Source: Biscogniauxia marginata (Eukaryota; Ascomycota; Sordariomycetes; Xylariales; Xylariaceae). From it: a stretch of 64,000 nucleotides of DNA. A program made the translations under genes and the position numbers. Below are positions 35,782 through 47,211 of this stretch, in pieces (position 1 is the first letter of the stretch; each line of letters begins with the position of its first letter). The stretch spans positions 319,597-383,596 of the forward strand of contig MU404085.1 in the NCBI GenBank assembly GCA_022695795.1, written 5' to 3'. The notes beneath the pieces are model-generated. The model was not told the origin of the DNA. It did no database searches and saw only the letters and a program-made list of their open reading frames with translations.

Positions 35782-36851
35782 GTTGTCTTATATAAGAGAA
35801 TGACAACAACCATCAAAGTCACGAGAGATTAAGTTAACTGTATCTATACGTGCCGTATTATTGCACAATTACAAGCCTTGATGACTTATGTAGTTACCGG
35901 CGCTATGGATGTTTTTATACTTGTAGTTGTTATAACCTATTTTTAGTGTTAAGTGAGTTCCAATATCATAGAGTTGCTCCATGCTGCTTCGGTTGAATAC
36001 TACCTTGCCATCCGTAACAGTACGGACGTATTAGGAAGGAGCTAATTTAGACGAAGCGCGGACTCAGTATTACTGGTGGAAGAACCTTAAACACTTTATA
36101 TTCAATAGTAACATGTACGAAAGCACAAGAAAATAAACTGTTTCCAGTGTACAGTGATGAGGGGATTCAATATGGGCTACCATACTATGTATAGACCCGA
36201 TCTTTCTCAGTCTAATATCATCGTAGGCAATTGTTAAGCAGGGAGTAACTTGTGGGCTCCAAAGTTTTTCCATATATGCCAGCTTAGAATATGTGCTCGA
36301 CCTTGATATTCTGACACCCTTTTGGGAAGTGGGGTCGGCTCGGGTGGTTGGTTGTCCACCTACCGGCACACTATTAAACGGTAATAAAGGATTATATTAA
36401 CCTGAAATTTAACTACCTAGCTTTAAAAAGCTAGGTAGTTAGGTACCTAGTTAAAGGTTTAAACGTTATATAGGTAATAATCAGATATTAAGTAGCCGAT
36501 TCGCCAATTTGCGGTTCACGGATACGCTTTAATGGAGCACCGTACAATACATACAATCCACTAGTCAGACCAGACCCTGGCCTGGGCCAGTGCAGTGACG
36601 ATCCCACGTTAGTGAAGGGTTGTGAGTGATGGAAAAATACAAGCCACTCGTTTGAGCACGAGAACCCCAGGATCGTTGAAATAAAAAAAGTTGGGGAAAT
36701 GGAGAAGATCGATCTCACTATGGCTCCAGCTATCCTATAATAAGAATCATGATATGAATGGACGCCCACTGCCCAGGAACGTTCTGGCTGCGCACAGCTA
36801 CTGTGAGGCGCATGACCTAGTAAAAGAACTGAAAAATAATAAGGCTGCAGG
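35782..36851. promoter_or_regulatory. Shared divergent promoter region, pectin methylesterase / exo-polygalacturonase
   Basis: The 1070-bp gap between two head-to-head pectinase genes must hold both promoters. A GTGGGG string at about 36331 fits the loose CreA-type consensus (SYGGRG), common by chance. A perfect 15-bp inverted repeat lies at 36410-36441. No exact copy of the Aspergillus galacturonate-activator motif (TCCNCCAAT) was found by eye; the nearest is TTCGCCAAT at about 36498-36506. Confidence 0.6.
36410..36441. repeat. Perfect 15-bp inverted repeat with 2-nt spacer
   Basis: TAACTACCTAGCTTT at 36410-36424 and its exact reverse complement at 36427-36441 are separated by AA. The arms contain the CTAG/ACCTA text common in spacers of this window. 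It lies about 410 bp upstream of the exo-polygalacturonase ATG and 630 bp upstream of the esterase ATG. It could be a dimeric factor site, a hairpin or a remnant of an element. Confidence 0.8.
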
Positions 36852-38377
36852 ATGTTCTTCTTGATTCCCAGCAGCGTGACCATCGCGCTCCTCGTGACAA
36901 TCGTCGCCTCATCCCCGGCCATAAGTCCCAACACGGGCAAGGAGCCCATCTCGCGACCCGACATCCAGCCATTCCCTTACAACGCCGGTCGTGCGAGGCC
37001 TCTCTCACCATCACGGAACGTGACGTGCTATGTCACGCCGCTAGGCTCGGAATCAGATGATGCGCCGGGGATCCTGGAAGCATTCCAAGAATGCAACAAT
37101 GGAGGGACCGTGGTCCTTGATTCGGACTATACGATTGCCACGGCGTTAGACCTGACATTCCTGGACGGTGTTGATATCGCCCTGTCGGGCACCATAACCT
37201 TTAAGGACGACCTCAGTTACTGGACAGCAAATTCGTTCAAGTTTGACTTTCAGAACTCGTCGGCGTACTGGAAGATTGGCGGCAGGGATGTGAATATTTA
37301 CGGTGGCGGCGCGGGCTTGATCGATGGGAATGGCCAGCCTTGGTGGGATGCCTTTGCAGAGAACGACTCGTTACTGCGACCGATCACGTTGGTTATCGAT
37401 GGACTGAATGGAGGCTCCGTCACCGGGCTCCGTATGATTAACTCTCCCAATGTGAGCCATTGCAAGTTGCGGAGGCGAGGCTAGTGCTAATTCATCAAAG
37501 TGGTTCAATCTCATCGCCAACAGCTCGGATATCCTCGTTAGCGACATAGTGCTCGAAGCTAAGTCTTCGAATGACAACCCTGTTAAGAATAGCGATGGCT
37601 GGGATACATATCGCTCGGAATACGTGGTCATTCAGAATTCCGTGATCGACAACACAGATGACTGCGTCTCGTTTAAGCCCAACAGTACTAACATAGTAGT
37701 CCAGGGATTGGTTTGCAACGGGTCCCATGGCATATCGGTGGGATCCCTGGGCCAGTACGTCGAACAATACGATATTGTGGAAAATATCTATATCTACAAC
37801 AATTCGATGTCAAACGCATCAGATGCTGCGCGAATCAAGGTATGGCCAGGCGTGCATTCGGAGCTGGAGCCAATCCTAACGGGAGGCGGTGGCTCTGGGT
37901 ATGTCAAGAACGTGACATACGAGAAATACGAGAGCATCAACAACGACTGGGCAATCGAGGTCAACCAATGCTATGGGCAATCGAACAAGACCCTCTGCGA
38001 ATTGTATCCAGTATGCTCTCAGCTTTGCTAGTCTTATTTTCATCTGATGGATTGACGAAACAGCTGACATGAGGCACAGTCGAACATGACCATCTCAGAC
38101 ATCTACTTCATCGACATGTGGGGGACTACGTCTAAGAAGAATGACCCCCGGGTCGGCACGTTAGTATGCTCTTCACCTGAAGTAAGTTTTGGAATTTGTC
38201 AAGTCGACTTAGATTCGAAAAAAAAAAAGGCACCAGACTTACACGTTTTGCCAGCAATGTTACAATTTTCACGCAAATAATGTCTCGATCACATCGCCGA
38301 GTGGGGGATCACAATGGGTTTGCTCAAATTTCGATTACAGTGACCTGGAAGGATTCAATTGCATTGTAGACGAATGA
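36852..38377 (+). CDS. Exo-polygalacturonase (GH28)
   Basis: Secreted glycoside hydrolase family 28 enzyme cleaving galacturonate units from chain ends of de-esterified pectin. Exons 36852-37451, 37501-38010, 38080-38181 and 38255-38377 all close in frame and give 444 residues, the usual length for fungal exo-enzymes. A signal peptide covers about residues 1-20. Catalytic marks are DNTDDCVSF (Asp cluster), [13 protein letters not shown] (the SHG/GHG His) and ARIKVWPG (the RIK substrate motif). NTDDC together with [11 protein letters not shown] is characteristic of exo- rather than endo-enzymes. Late Cys residues (VCSSPE, QCYNF, FNCIVDE) would form C-terminal disulfides and are only found when the last two short exons are included. 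Several N-glycosylation sites are visible. Divergent from the pectin methylesterase. Confidence 0.93.
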
Positions 38378-38879
38378 GAGGGTAAGATGATATTAATTCA
38401 GATAGTTGAGATAGTTGAAATACGGGGCTATGCCCCTGCTATATGGGCGAAAGCCACCTACCTGGACTTGCCCTTGGACTAATCTAATCATCATCTCATC
38501 TCAATAGAGATGGTTGTGTAGCCTAACTTGGATATGCCCGTGTGATGTAAGCCATGCAGTAGTCCATGTATTTAGTACCGCTCCCTACCAATAAGCAATC
38601 TATATATTTGCGAAGTAAAGTAAGCGGCATTCCCTGGCTTAGAATTGATCTCAAAAGGCTAACCTGTGTCAAAAAGGCGTCACGTAAGGCGCGTTTGACA
38701 TGTCGTGAGGGGTCGGACGCAAATGGTAAGATATATATACGATATATATTAAGCCGACGGCCTAAACTTGACACTAATCAAGCATCAACTCCAGCTCTTC
38801 GCCCGTAACAATACTCATTTTTCATTTACTTTAGGTACCTACTCACGTATAATTACCATCGATTGGTTCAATTGAAATC
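38378..38879. other. Spacer with dispersed-repeat copy B
   Basis: About 500 bp between the exo-polygalacturonase and the GFA-type gene. Contains the repeat at 38400-38510 and otherwise nothing recognisable. Confidence 0.45.
38400..38510 (+). repeat. Diverged dispersed repeat, copy B
   Basis: Carries the same GGGGCTATGCCCCT core (38424-38437) and the same flank order as copy A at 33985-34125, in the same orientation. It begins about 25 bp after the exo-polygalacturonase stop codon. The two copies bracket the pectin methylesterase/exo-polygalacturonase pair. Confidence 0.55.
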
Positions 38880-39560
38880 ATGTCTAGGCCGACCGTCGAG
38901 AACTTCCCTAAGCCCACGACTATCACGGGAGGCTGCCTCTGCGGCTCCATTCGATACAAGGTGGACTTTCCTAAAGATCATGATTTTTTAAAATCGGTGG
39001 GTTCAGTTTATTTTCTCCCTAGGCATTAGCTTTAACATGCCACTGTAAATCCTTTCGTATGCGAGGGATACGATCAATGGTAGTGATAGTAAACTTGCCC
39101 CTACTCAAGTCCTCGGATATACCTTTGCAAATACTTATCCACGTAGCTCATAAACTTACAAATCGTCCAGAGCAGTAGTTGCCAATGCATGCAATGTCGC
39201 CGCAGCACTGGCGCTCTCTTCTTCGTGGCGCACACAGTCCCTCTAAGCTGCTTGACCTACCTGACCCCAGTCGACTCACTCAAGAACTTCGTCGCGACCC
39301 CCGGGTTTCAGCGCGGCTTCTGCACCAACTGCGGAAGCTTCCTGTACTGGCGGGACGAATTGCGTGACGACATAGCGCTAGCCGTCGGGTGCGTGGATCC
39401 GGAGGTGCTGGTGGGTGAAGGATACGGCTTTGCGCTTGCGAATATGAAGGGCCATAATGTGTGGTGCGAGAATGAGATCAAGGGCATCACGGACGAGATG
39501 ATTGGCAATAATAGCGGCGTGAAGTGGGCTAGGAATAGTGAGGATGGCGCTCAGATGTGA
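38880..39560 (+). CDS. GFA/CENP-V domain zinc protein
   Basis: Small zinc-binding protein of the glutathione-dependent formaldehyde-activating (GFA/CENP-V) family; most fungal members have no proven activity. Exons 38880-38996 and 39171-39560 give 168 residues. The family's Cys ligand pattern is complete: CLC (19, 21), CQCMQC (43, 45, 48), which appears only after splicing at the acceptor before 39171, and CTNC (90, 93). The middle strand region (GALFFVAHTVP, FQRGFCTNCGSFLYW) is typical. The intron (174 bp) is longer than its neighbours' and has alternative AG acceptors within a few bases; the chosen one keeps the frame. Confidence 0.85.
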
Positions 39561-40643
39561 AAGTAGTGACGCGGTAGAAGTTTCTTCTATTAAGTTACAT
39601 ATCTACTTAAGATACCTGCTCCATGTAAGATACATTTGACGTGAATTGTAAAAAGAGAGCGAACATAAATTAGACGGATATATCGAGAGTTGAATGGCAT
39701 AATTTTGTAAGTGACATAGTTTTGTATGAGATTTTAGGAATCTACTAAGTTAGATGGATACCCAGATGAGGTGGCACGGAATAAAAGCATTGGATATATG
39801 CAGATATTATCGCAGTAGTAGCACCCTATCCCCCTATATACATCACTTTGCTCGTTGCATCATAAGCGGGCAGAAGACAGCGTAAGTAAGAGTACAGGTA
39901 GTCATGTCTATAGGTATATATATCTGCTATCCCCTCTATTAATATAAAACTACCCTCAACCGGCTCCCTTTAATCACATAGGATTTGTCCTGACCTCCTC
40001 GATAACTACATAAACTATGTTCAACAACGCCTCGTTGGAGATTGTTATAAGGGCAGAGGGAAACAACAACCAGATCAGCCGGAAGGGAGCCTTACGGACT
40101 ATACTAAGTTCTAGCATAGAGTTAAATGGCGCGTAATCTTAACTTATATGTGTAGTAGCTTCACAGGAAACGCCGAGGATTATCCAGTGCCTCCAACGTT
40201 CTCACGATGCTAGAGCAATATAGTGCAGTGGAAACAGGGATTCACTGAAAAGCCTCATAACTGTGTATCGTAAGCTAACAGCAGCGTCGCACACCTTACG
40301 TACATGGGACGCTGAGGATTCTACTCCTTGTATCTCTCCCTTCTTAAGTTATCATTTAGTTTAATCCCTTCACTTCAAGCCTAAACGTACCACAATTGAT
40401 ATGAAATTTCTTGCTAGAGAAGTTAGGAACCATTCTAACCACATAAACATGTTCTTCAACTTCCAATCATACAACCGATTCTTGGTAAACTTTAAGCATA
40501 ATAATAAAACCAATCATAAAATTTACTTCTACGATAAGTCATAAATGATAGTGAAGATAATAAATTCCCGAGATGTTAATCACTAGTATTGCGAAATGTA
40601 GCTGTAATAACGAGCCATGCCACTTGAAGAGTCACAAAATCCA
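39561..40643. other. AT-rich spacer
   Basis: No gene or RNA recognised. Strongly AT-rich from about 40330, grading into the FAD-oxidase fragments. Confidence 0.5.
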
Positions 40644-41231
40644 CTACTCGACATCAGATATCTTCCATCCACCGGGGCACAATTTCTGAAAGACCTGTTG
40701 GGGATCATATTTGATCGCCACATCCTTCATTTTCTTCACATTATCAGCTTCACTAGCGTACTTCATATATAGCCACTCAAGGTTCCCTTCAATAGTTTCG
40801 GCATAATCCTTGACTGCCGCAATCAAACCCTTCACCTTGGTAAGCGAAAGCATGCAGTTCGGGGGTTCGCACCATAACTGTCATCTGGAAGATGATACCA
40901 TTAGACTTGTTACGTTCAATGCCCATCACATTGTCCCCAGCTTTGACTGAATGCTCCGAGAAAAGTATTGGAAGTGGCTGGAAAATGCATTGGGTCATGA
41001 AGTCACCATCAGAAACAATGGATTTGAGCTCGTCGATGAGTCCATCGTGAAGCTCGGAGGCTTTGTCCATGATGCGCTTGTCGTTTTTAAATGACAGGGT
41101 GGACCACGTATTACATCACTGATAGGGAAGTATTTATAGACGTGCAGCAGCTTATCGCCTACATAAGTTAATTTGCCATACACAATAGCGCTAGAATAGT
41201 CACTTCTTACTGCTTCTTTCCTGTATCTCAT
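40644..41231 (-). pseudogene. FAD-linked oxidase relic, C-terminal part
   Basis: The minus strand reads as the end of a fungal FAD_binding_4 oxidase in pieces: KASELHDGLIDELKSIVSDG, then IIFQMTVMVRTPELHAFAY, and after a one-base frame change KVKGLIAAVKDYAETIEGNL and IKYDPQQVFQKLCPGGWKI, a common C-terminus in this family, with a stop at 40644. Upstream of about 41090 the frame is lost, and no FAD-binding domain (the GHD or GGG motifs) is found. This is a truncated, frameshifted copy in AT-rich surroundings. Its ending (KLCPGGWKIS) differs from the BBE-type oxidase at 19.4-21.3 kb, so it comes from another subgroup. Confidence 0.7.
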
Positions 41232-41483
41232 AATTCTAGCCCAAGAATACAGACAATATGTAAGGCTATAACATTATAAGAGCCTTTTGGAATTTAGTAA
41301 GAAAAATCTGATTTAAACCACCCTTCTTCTAAGGCTATAATCTCGGATTAATGAACTGGCTTTAACCAGCTAACATTTTCTTATTTGGTAAAAAATAACT
41401 TATTCATATATCGGATGCCGAGGGTGTGAGTAATTAGATAGTATCACATCAACCTATATCAGAAAAAAACCTAATTTCGTATT

Positions 41484-41980
41484 TTGCTAGCGTATTGTAT
41501 TGGCGACGTCCCTATGTTCCTCAATAACTATGGATCAATGAACCCTGATAATGGGATCACAGAATACAACATCGGTTGTTTTACTTCGTTATCTCTACCT
41601 TCATCTGTAGGTGGGGGTCAAACCATTGTAGACCAGCTGAAATTTATACTTGATAATGGTGCTGCCGTATCCAGTATGACTTTTAATACTAACCAACCAC
41701 CCAGTGTTCCTAATTCGGTCAATGAATTGTGGTGCTCGGCATCCATCAGCGTCACGTTAGAACTGTGAGGTTTCCCAGTGATCTTCACCAAGTTATGTCT
41801 TTAATATTTGATCATCATCAGTAATCCATATGATCTATTAAGCCTAGAAATAAATATTGCGGCTCAGGACAAAATGATGGTCTTGACACCAGCGTTAGAG
41901 GCGTTGGCCCCTGGGGCATATACAAATGAGGGGTTACAGATTCAAGATAATCTCACTTCTATAGAGAGAGAAAAATAACG
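41484..41980 (+). pseudogene. BBE-type FAD oxidase relic, C-terminal part
   Basis: The plus strand encodes TEYNIGCF, then LKFILDNGAAVSSMTFNTNQ and PPSVPNSVNELW. These line up with the BBE-domain text of the intact oxidase at 19.4-21.3 kb (ALRFIAKNGGVYSGMSVNVA, APFAPNSVHPLW). After a stop and about 90 bp, AAQDKMMVLTPALEALAPGA matches the next conserved segment. No FAD-binding domain lies upstream and no proper end downstream. It is a second, independent relic, transcribed divergently from the one at 40.6-41.2 kb, about 250 bp away. Confidence 0.7.
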
Positions 41981-42962
41981 AGACGTTGGGACTCCTTGCG
42001 TCAATCTAGGAACTCGTAGGATGCTGTTTCTTTAATATATGCACCTTGTGGAGTTACATGAGCTCTCATTAGAAAAGGATTAGCAGAGCCATGTTACATA
42101 ATGAGGCCTTCCAGTTTGGTCAGTATATGTAGTATGCCCCTGTAGCCCATAATCTTCTGTGCAACCAAATGTTGGCTACGTCGACGAAAATTTCGTGTAA
42201 CATAAACTACTTATTTATATACTTCTAGCCTAGATACATACAATTTCATGAATACTGTTTATATACCTAGTACTGAATGCTGCACCCCAAGCTGCTGGCA
42301 ATAATATATAAGCCCATTCTCGGATTCACTTCCGCAACAATCGATGGCTGTTGGATCACCGAGGGATACATTAATGGACAAAGGGAAGTACGTGCGGGAG
42401 ACACGGATGAGAACAATGGATATTACACAAGGCAAGGAGGAGTCTTAGTTCCCCCACTTTCAACATCACAGGTTATATGCAGCCTGGGCGATGTCTTGTT
42501 TGTCAGGACTGTCAGGGGCTTTCTGGATATCCAGTTCGCAGGCTGAATTTCTCAATGACCGCTTGGTTTGGGCCAGTCCTTAGTTGGATTGTTGTATGTG
42601 CGCTGGTTAGAGCTTGTTAGTCGCAACTTGTCAATAAATATAGGCAGACCGGTTTCTCATATGGGCCGGATTTCTCAGGCTTATAGCGAGGTAATTGCCG
42701 CTGCGTATACGAAAGTCCCCGCGCTGTTCTCGAAATGGATCGGTGTTTTTTTTTTTTTTTTTTTTTTTGTACTATTTACCTATCTAGTATTCCAGCTACT
42801 AGTTTTGATATAGAACGACACCTTTACCCTATCTAGGTAGACAACGGGCCCACATCCCTTGGAGGCATTGTCTATTCGTATCTGAATTGCAACAGCGCCC
42901 TCCCCTTTGCATTCAGGACGCCTACACCCACAACCGATAATATCGCCGGCACTAGAATATTC
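41981..42962. other. Unassigned region with short open frames
   Basis: Frames at 42277-42546 and 42568-42813 (+) run almost back to back and might be pieces of one decayed gene, but I recognise no domain in either. Confidence 0.4.
42746..42768 (+). repeat. Poly-T tract, 23 bases
   Basis: Uninterrupted run of 23 T, the longest homopolymer noticed in the window. It could be the reversed poly-A tail of a retroposed element or simple slippage; no element body is recognised beside it. Confidence 0.85.
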
Positions 42963-44984
42963 TCATCCCAAGTTCTCCAATACGTAATTTAGTCTCACCA
43001 CTAGAACAAAAGTTACTACTAGGGCACCCAGCCAGAGAGCGGCCAGCCTCTTCCCTTCGGCTACGGCGATCGTCTCGAAGACCTCCTGGTCAGACAGGCG
43101 GGTTTCCGAGCGCGCGGCCACGTTATCGGTCCCGGGTACAGGGTACACAGACATAGTCCGCACTATCGTGAAGTTCGTGCAGTTCACGCCGACAACGCAC
43201 GCTGAAGACGAGGTATGGTTGCTGACGCTGGATGCGGGGGTGCTGCCCTGGCGTGATGCGTCAATAGGATCAATAGTAGTAGTGGTTCCGAAGTCAAAGC
43301 CGCTGATTGCGCGGGTACCTGAGAGAGCGGGACCGCTCGTCAGCGGTTCCGAACTGGAAATGCTACCCTCTTGGTCGAAGCTTTGTGCCACCGACTGAAA
43401 CTCTGAAGCCCCATATCCTGAGCTGCCAGTATAGTGAGTGACGGTGAGTGTATACGGTGTCACAGTATGGGTGATTATAGTTATCACCGTAATCGTCGTG
43501 TAACTGGAGTTCACACGATCGGAAGATGATAGCCTAGTATCGGATTTAATCGCAGTTGAGGATGTATACGACATGACAGACGATACGGTGGTTGACTCGG
43601 AGTATTTTAATATAGATGAGATGGCGGCGCTGCTAGTGTTGCGATTAGCATTTTCATCCCCGGTGGACGTGGTCGATACCGAGTATGAGATACTGGAGGC
43701 ATCATTCATTTCCGAAGAAAAACTACTACTCCATGTGGGAGCGGATACCGAAGGCAGTGCCTTAGATACGCTCACAATAGAGCTCGACACAGGCTGACTA
43801 GGGATAGAGACGTCACCGGGACAGCCACCATAGCGCAGCGACTCCGCAGCATTCTCGCAGTAGCTCTTGCCGGAATTGATGTTTCTTTCAGCATAATTCG
43901 CGTCCCATAGCATCACACCTCCGAAGTGCGCTTGTCGCTTGTATTCGCAGATGAGTGCCTGTATTGCGCCAGGGGCGACGTAGCCGGTCCCGTCGTTGGT
44001 GGCAAAAGGGCTTGCGATCAGACCGATGAAGAGTTCAGAGTCCCTGTTCGGGGTATCTTCTATGAACCTGGCCCAGTCGTTGTAGTTGAATCCATCGCTA
44101 GATGCATCACAAGATAGATTGTTGTAGAACTAGACCCAGATCTTGTCGAATTTAGTCTCTTGGAGCAGGGTTTTCATCTGGAAATATTCGTCGCTCAGAG
44201 GACATTGTGGAGCAGCTGGGAGAATCATCTCCTTGTCGCAGTGCTTGATGCGTTCATGAAGACGCTTTACCATTGCTACGTATGGTGCTTGGTCCTCTAA
44301 TTACCCAGTTAGCACAGCGCCGCTATATTAATGTCTAGCACAGATTCGATGATCGTAGCGACCAAGGGGGAAGTGGCCTCTTCTTACCAAACTTGGATTC
44401 TATGTCAAAGTCAAATCCGGCAATACACGTATGCTCCATCTCATCTTTATCGAAAGGTCGTGGTCCCTCGTAACCTTCTACGAAGGGTCCAAAGGCATCA
44501 AACATGAAGTCCGCAAATTCGCGGCCCTTCTCTTCAGATGAGACAGAGTAATCATTTGAAACTGAGTACTCACCCCCGATCGAAAGCAGTACCTTCTTGC
44601 CTAGGTCCTGACATGTCTTGATATCATCCTCAATATACGTACATCCACTCAAGAATTTCGAATACTGGTCGCTCTTCACATAAAAGTCGGTAGCGCAGTG
44701 AGAGGCAAAGTTCATCCCGGGGTAGTCGGTACCCTTTCCATGTTCAGGCGAGTTATTTACGAAGGCAAGCGTAACATAGTTAATAGCCGCAGAGGCGCAA
44801 TACTGTCCAAGTGTGTCTTCGTTGCCCGATTGCCTCTGCACGCAATGATTAGGATGAAAAAAATACATGTTCCAGAAGTTCGTTTTCATACCCAGTACGT
44901 GTTGAGCTTGAAATCATTCGTGTAAGTGGCCAAGGCTGTAGTAGCCGAAATGGCAATGGCGAGTCGTAGCCGTATTAGCATCAT
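42963..44984 (-). pseudogene. GH18 class III-type chitinase with in-frame stop
   Basis: Secreted, probably wall-anchored GH18 chitinase, complete except for one nonsense codon. Minus-strand exons 44984-44892, 44835-44388 and 44296-42963 would encode 624 codons. Signal peptide MMLIRLRLAIAISATTALA; barrel start NDFKLNTYW/RQSGNEDTLGQYC; KVLLSIGGEYSVS (SxGG); catalytic GFDFDIES with Asp173, Asp175, Glu177, but Ala170 where the DxxDxDxE motif normally has its first Asp; then DKIWV-stop-FYNN and GGVMLWDAN. The stop is TAG at 44132-44130, exactly where relatives have Gln (CAG) in QFYNN, so one C-to-T change explains it. A long Ser/Thr-rich linker and a C-terminal hydrophobic segment (LWLGALVVTFVLVVRLNYV) follow and remain open. 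Gly-to-Arg at W/RQSGN also fits G-to-A. A sequencing error is possible but less likely than mutation. Confidence 0.82.
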
Positions 44985-47211
44985 CTTCTGGTTTTGTTTA
45001 ACGTAGACGGCACGTTATGATGTGGCTATACCGTAGAAAGTGCCGCAAACGGATGTGGTGTCGGGTCCGGTTGAATAGAGAAAACAAACACAAATGTTTG
45101 CGCCCCACGAGAGGCAGTTGTACAACGGATGAAGAGGGAGGGGTACAAGGAGAATAGAAACGAGACGAAGACTAGGGGAGGAATACTATCGAGTTCACCC
45201 AAGCTAGCCATTACCCGGCAACCCATTCAAAGTTGTATGATCAAATATAACAGAGTACCTAGTTACATGTGCACCAAATGGCCCGTTACGGTGCGGTAGT
45301 GGTCTATGATGAAACAGGTACACTCGTTTTTCCACATTTTATATTCAATCAGGTAACCTAATTCCGGCATATGAGAAGTGCCCCCGACGTTATTATCGAT
45401 ATTCGGGAAGGTACCTAGCCTTTCCATGAACAGATATAACGCGGAGCCGCAGTCTCAAAGCAAAAAATAGGCAATACTGCAAAGGGATATTAATAGGTAC
45501 GTTGATAAACGGTATTTAGAAAACCCAATTAATGATAGCCATGTAGGTATGTTTTTCAGCAGTCTAGACGCGATTATATGATATCATGCAACCTCATTTA
45601 CTGGATTAAGTTCCCTGGGGGGTGGGGGGAAGGGGGCTTCCTTGTTCCTTTTTTTTCTACTAATGTACTGTAGAAATCTTGAAGGCATGGAAATTTCATG
45701 TAGCTCAACAACGACACAAGAAAATTGCCAGTAAGTTGTCACGTCTAAGCAAACCCCAGAAACTGTGCCACATATATCCTTATGCTACATAGATTTCCCC
45801 GCTTCTAGTTTTCCTGTGCTACCAGTACCTGTTCAAGGAATCTAGCTAAAGTATCTTAGAACACAGCATAGTCCCGAAGAAATGTATTGTATAACTCGAG
45901 CTCTACGTTTCGGACCTAGCCATGGGCTACAATCCATGACTCATTCCAGGCACGCCGAGGTAAGGCCCAGCTTTAGACAGCCAAATATTGTCGGGTATTA
46001 CTCTCGGAACGAGATTGTAAGTAATTACAATTTTTCTTTGCAAAGTTCTTGTAATACCAACGCATGAAAGAAAGGTCCCTCGCTCGAATGCGAGACGTAA
46101 TGACAAACCAACAATATATGAATTAAATCCCATATTTCCCAAGGTAGGTAGTGAATCAAGTATTTATGGGCTCCTAGGATCAAGCTTGGTCCATTCCTCT
46201 TCACACCCTCTACCCTCTTTCCCCCTATTTTTGGCTCACCATTCTTACGAGCTAACACCCTCGCTATGAAATATTCATTTTCGGCTGAGAAAATTACTTT
46301 GGTTCAAATCAATATTATTCACAAGTCTATATCTTGTTTCTTTTTTCAATAAGCTGTTGGAACGTTTTCTCAGCTTTAGGTATATAGATATATCTACACA
46401 GCACATCTCCTGCTCTATTTGTCACTGTCCAACCTTAACAATACATTAAGCCTACCTTCACCCTAACTCATTTGTAATACTCTTAGCTTCAAAACTCGAC
46501 ATTTCACTTATCCGTGTCCTCATATTTAGAATTGGATCAAATTGTGTTGCCCATATATTAAATAACACAAAAAGGATAGTGTGTAGCCGAAGAGCAGTCC
46601 GTAATCATACGCGCGTCGATCACTTCGTGGCATAGCGGCCAGTTATTCAACAACCAACTATTTTATTGGACGATATTTAGACACAAAGAGTCATATATCA
46701 TCATGACGCTGACGTTTGCTAGGTCTGGAACGACCACGCGTATAACATGTGGTCTAAATGACCAAGAATTACTATAACACAGGAGTCGAGAAATACAACA
46801 TTTCACAAGGTTGAAAGTCGGGTTGATGGTCTAGGAAATCTCGCAGGTAAATCCAACACCGTGTACTGTACCTACCACAACTTATTGAGTCATCGATAAT
46901 AGCACATGTGTTGCTACAGCCTTCACATGTTGCATGTTTGTCCTCGACGCTACCCCTGTGGAAGGAGATGAAACTTAGAGGTGGTCACCTATTTGATCAC
47001 AGCCCATAGTTTCCTGGTTAAGGAACGCTTATACGACCCTGGCCCTTCAATTATCTTCGAATATAAATACCTGCTGAGGGCCTCGAGAGTATGCTGTAAT
47101 TACGCACATTCAAGACGTATTGATTCCAACTCTATACACATTTACGAGACCCAATACATACAGAAAGCCTCTCAAATATCGAGTCTGGCATCCGCTAGAC
47201 GAGCCACAAAT
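44985..47211. other. Gene-free region, about 2.2 kb
   Basis: No coding signature. A G-rich run (45618-45635) is followed by a T run. Open frames at 45882-46258 on both strands overlap each other and look random. Confidence 0.5.

Noticed and set aside
42277..42813. Two adjacent plus-strand frames as a gene
   Set aside because: No recognisable domain; the frames differ, and the second ends in the poly-T tract.
46981..47211. N-terminal extension of the small hypothetical protein at 47212
   Set aside because: It is open but compositionally unlike the downstream part, with no conserved text; treated as leader.
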